Of a stretch of 6,238 nt of DNA, positions 6,101 through 6,238 are shown one piece after another. The position numbers and the translations under genes are program-made. The notes beneath the pieces are model-generated. The model had not been told where the DNA came from. It searched no databases and saw only the letters and a list, made by a program, of their open reading frames with translations. The stretch spans positions 1 to 6,238 of the forward strand of contig SKWP01000237.1 in NCBI GenBank assembly GCA_007128865.1, read 5' to 3'. Position 1 is the first letter of the stretch, and each line of letters begins with the position of its first letter. The stretch comes from Paracoccaceae bacterium (GTDB taxonomy: Bacteria > Pseudomonadota > Alphaproteobacteria > Rhodobacterales > Rhodobacteraceae).

Positions 6101-6238
6101 GGAACCCGTTGCAGCCGTGGTGCAGAACCGTTTCCCGGGCTCGATTGTCGAGACAGGTAGGCGGGAGACTTCTTCAGCAGCCTGCTAGTACTGGCCGCCT
6201 CACAGCAGCTGTCCGATTGCGGTATGGATCCCCCGGAC

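Larger units (their letters stand above)
5870..6184. mobile_element. Possible small IS remnant or MITE (imperfect terminal inverted repeats)
   Basis: CAGCCTGCTCAAAAAA at 5870-5885 matches the reverse complement of 6169-6184 (CAGGCTGCTGAAGAAG) at 12 of 16 positions. The right-hand string resembles the CAGGCTGCTGAAAAAG-like ends seen in several bacterial IS groups, and a TAG stop lies just past it (6186-6188) after a plus-strand frame ending ETSSAAC. Flanking triplets are TTA on the left and CTA on the right, so no exact target duplication is visible. No transposase domain is recognised in the 315 bp between. A chance match is possible. Confidence 0.3.
5652..6238. other. Long gene-free region upstream of the XdhC-family gene
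   Basis: About 590 bases hold no convincing protein gene. The small frames present (5610-5948 plus, 6003-6188 plus, 5641-5853 minus) are Arg/Pro/Ala-rich, resemble no family I know and lack good ribosome binding sites. Features seen are an 8-bp direct repeat near the gene start, a short inverted repeat (5703-5715), a terminator-like hairpin, a long nested inverted repeat, two adjacent GC hairpins and a pair of imperfect IS-like ends. They are listed separately. No clear sigma-70 promoter for the XdhC-family operon could be found by eye. The segment could be a leader, a small-RNA locus or a mobile-element remnant. Confidence 0.6.

Noticed and set aside
6003..6188. 61-codon plus-strand frame near the right edge as a real gene
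   Set aside because: There is no family resemblance and the composition is Arg/Ala-rich. GGAG lies near the ATG but it falls within the inverted repeat, so this is weak evidence. It is kept only as a possible degenerate tail of an IS.
5652..6238. Moco or other known riboswitch ahead of the molybdenum-related operon
   Set aside because: The idea fits the gene content, but I could not match the conserved sequence of any riboswitch class. The structured part also lies over 250 bases from the start codon, with a possible terminator and other sequence between.
1..6238. tRNA, rRNA, CRISPR array or prophage genes
   Set aside because: No regular repeat-spacer pattern, tRNA-like cloverleaf sequence, rRNA sequence or phage-type protein was seen on either strand.

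Overview
The window is GC-rich (roughly two thirds G+C by eye), with codons that nearly always end in G or C. All six confident genes lie on the minus strand. The protein motifs, especially those of MurD and the YqeY-type protein, suggest an alphaproteobacterium, most likely Rhodobacteraceae or a close relative. This is a judgement from remembered family motifs, not from a search.

Layout in transcription order (right to left): (1) 5652-6238 has no convincing gene. It holds a nested inverted repeat, two GC-rich hairpins, a terminator-like hairpin, a pair of imperfect IS-like ends about 315 bp apart, and an 8-bp direct repeat close to the next gene. (2) 5651-2311 is a tight four-gene block for a molybdenum hydroxylase: an XdhC/CoxI-family maturation protein, a molybdopterin-binding protein of the MoeA/MoCF fold, a CoxS-type 2Fe-2S subunit and a CoxM-type FAD subunit. 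The first two overlap by one base, and the last two are 11 bp apart. (3) 2057-2310 is intergenic, with a long palindrome, a UUCG hairpin and a plausible sigma-70-type promoter. (4) 2056-165 holds a GatB/YqeY-domain protein followed 29 bp later by murD. (5) 1-164 is non-coding as far as can be seen and contains an inverted repeat.

How the genes work together: in enzymes of the xanthine dehydrogenase/CO dehydrogenase family, the L subunit oxidises substrate at Moco, electrons pass through the two 2Fe-2S clusters of S to the FAD of M, and XdhC/CoxI-type proteins help insert mature (sulfurated) Moco. The window has S, M and two accessory genes but no L gene, so the substrate cannot be inferred. 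The molybdopterin-binding protein also ends where I recall related proteins continuing into a MobA-like nucleotidyltransferase domain. MurD (peptidoglycan precursor synthesis) and YqeY (role uncertain) are housekeeping-type genes unrelated to this enzyme. murD lies here without its usual dcw-cluster neighbours.

The most notable points are the missing L subunit, the shortened molybdopterin-binding protein, murD outside its usual setting, and the structured, possibly mobile-element-derived segment upstream of the XdhC-family gene. I found no convincing evidence of a wholly new system.
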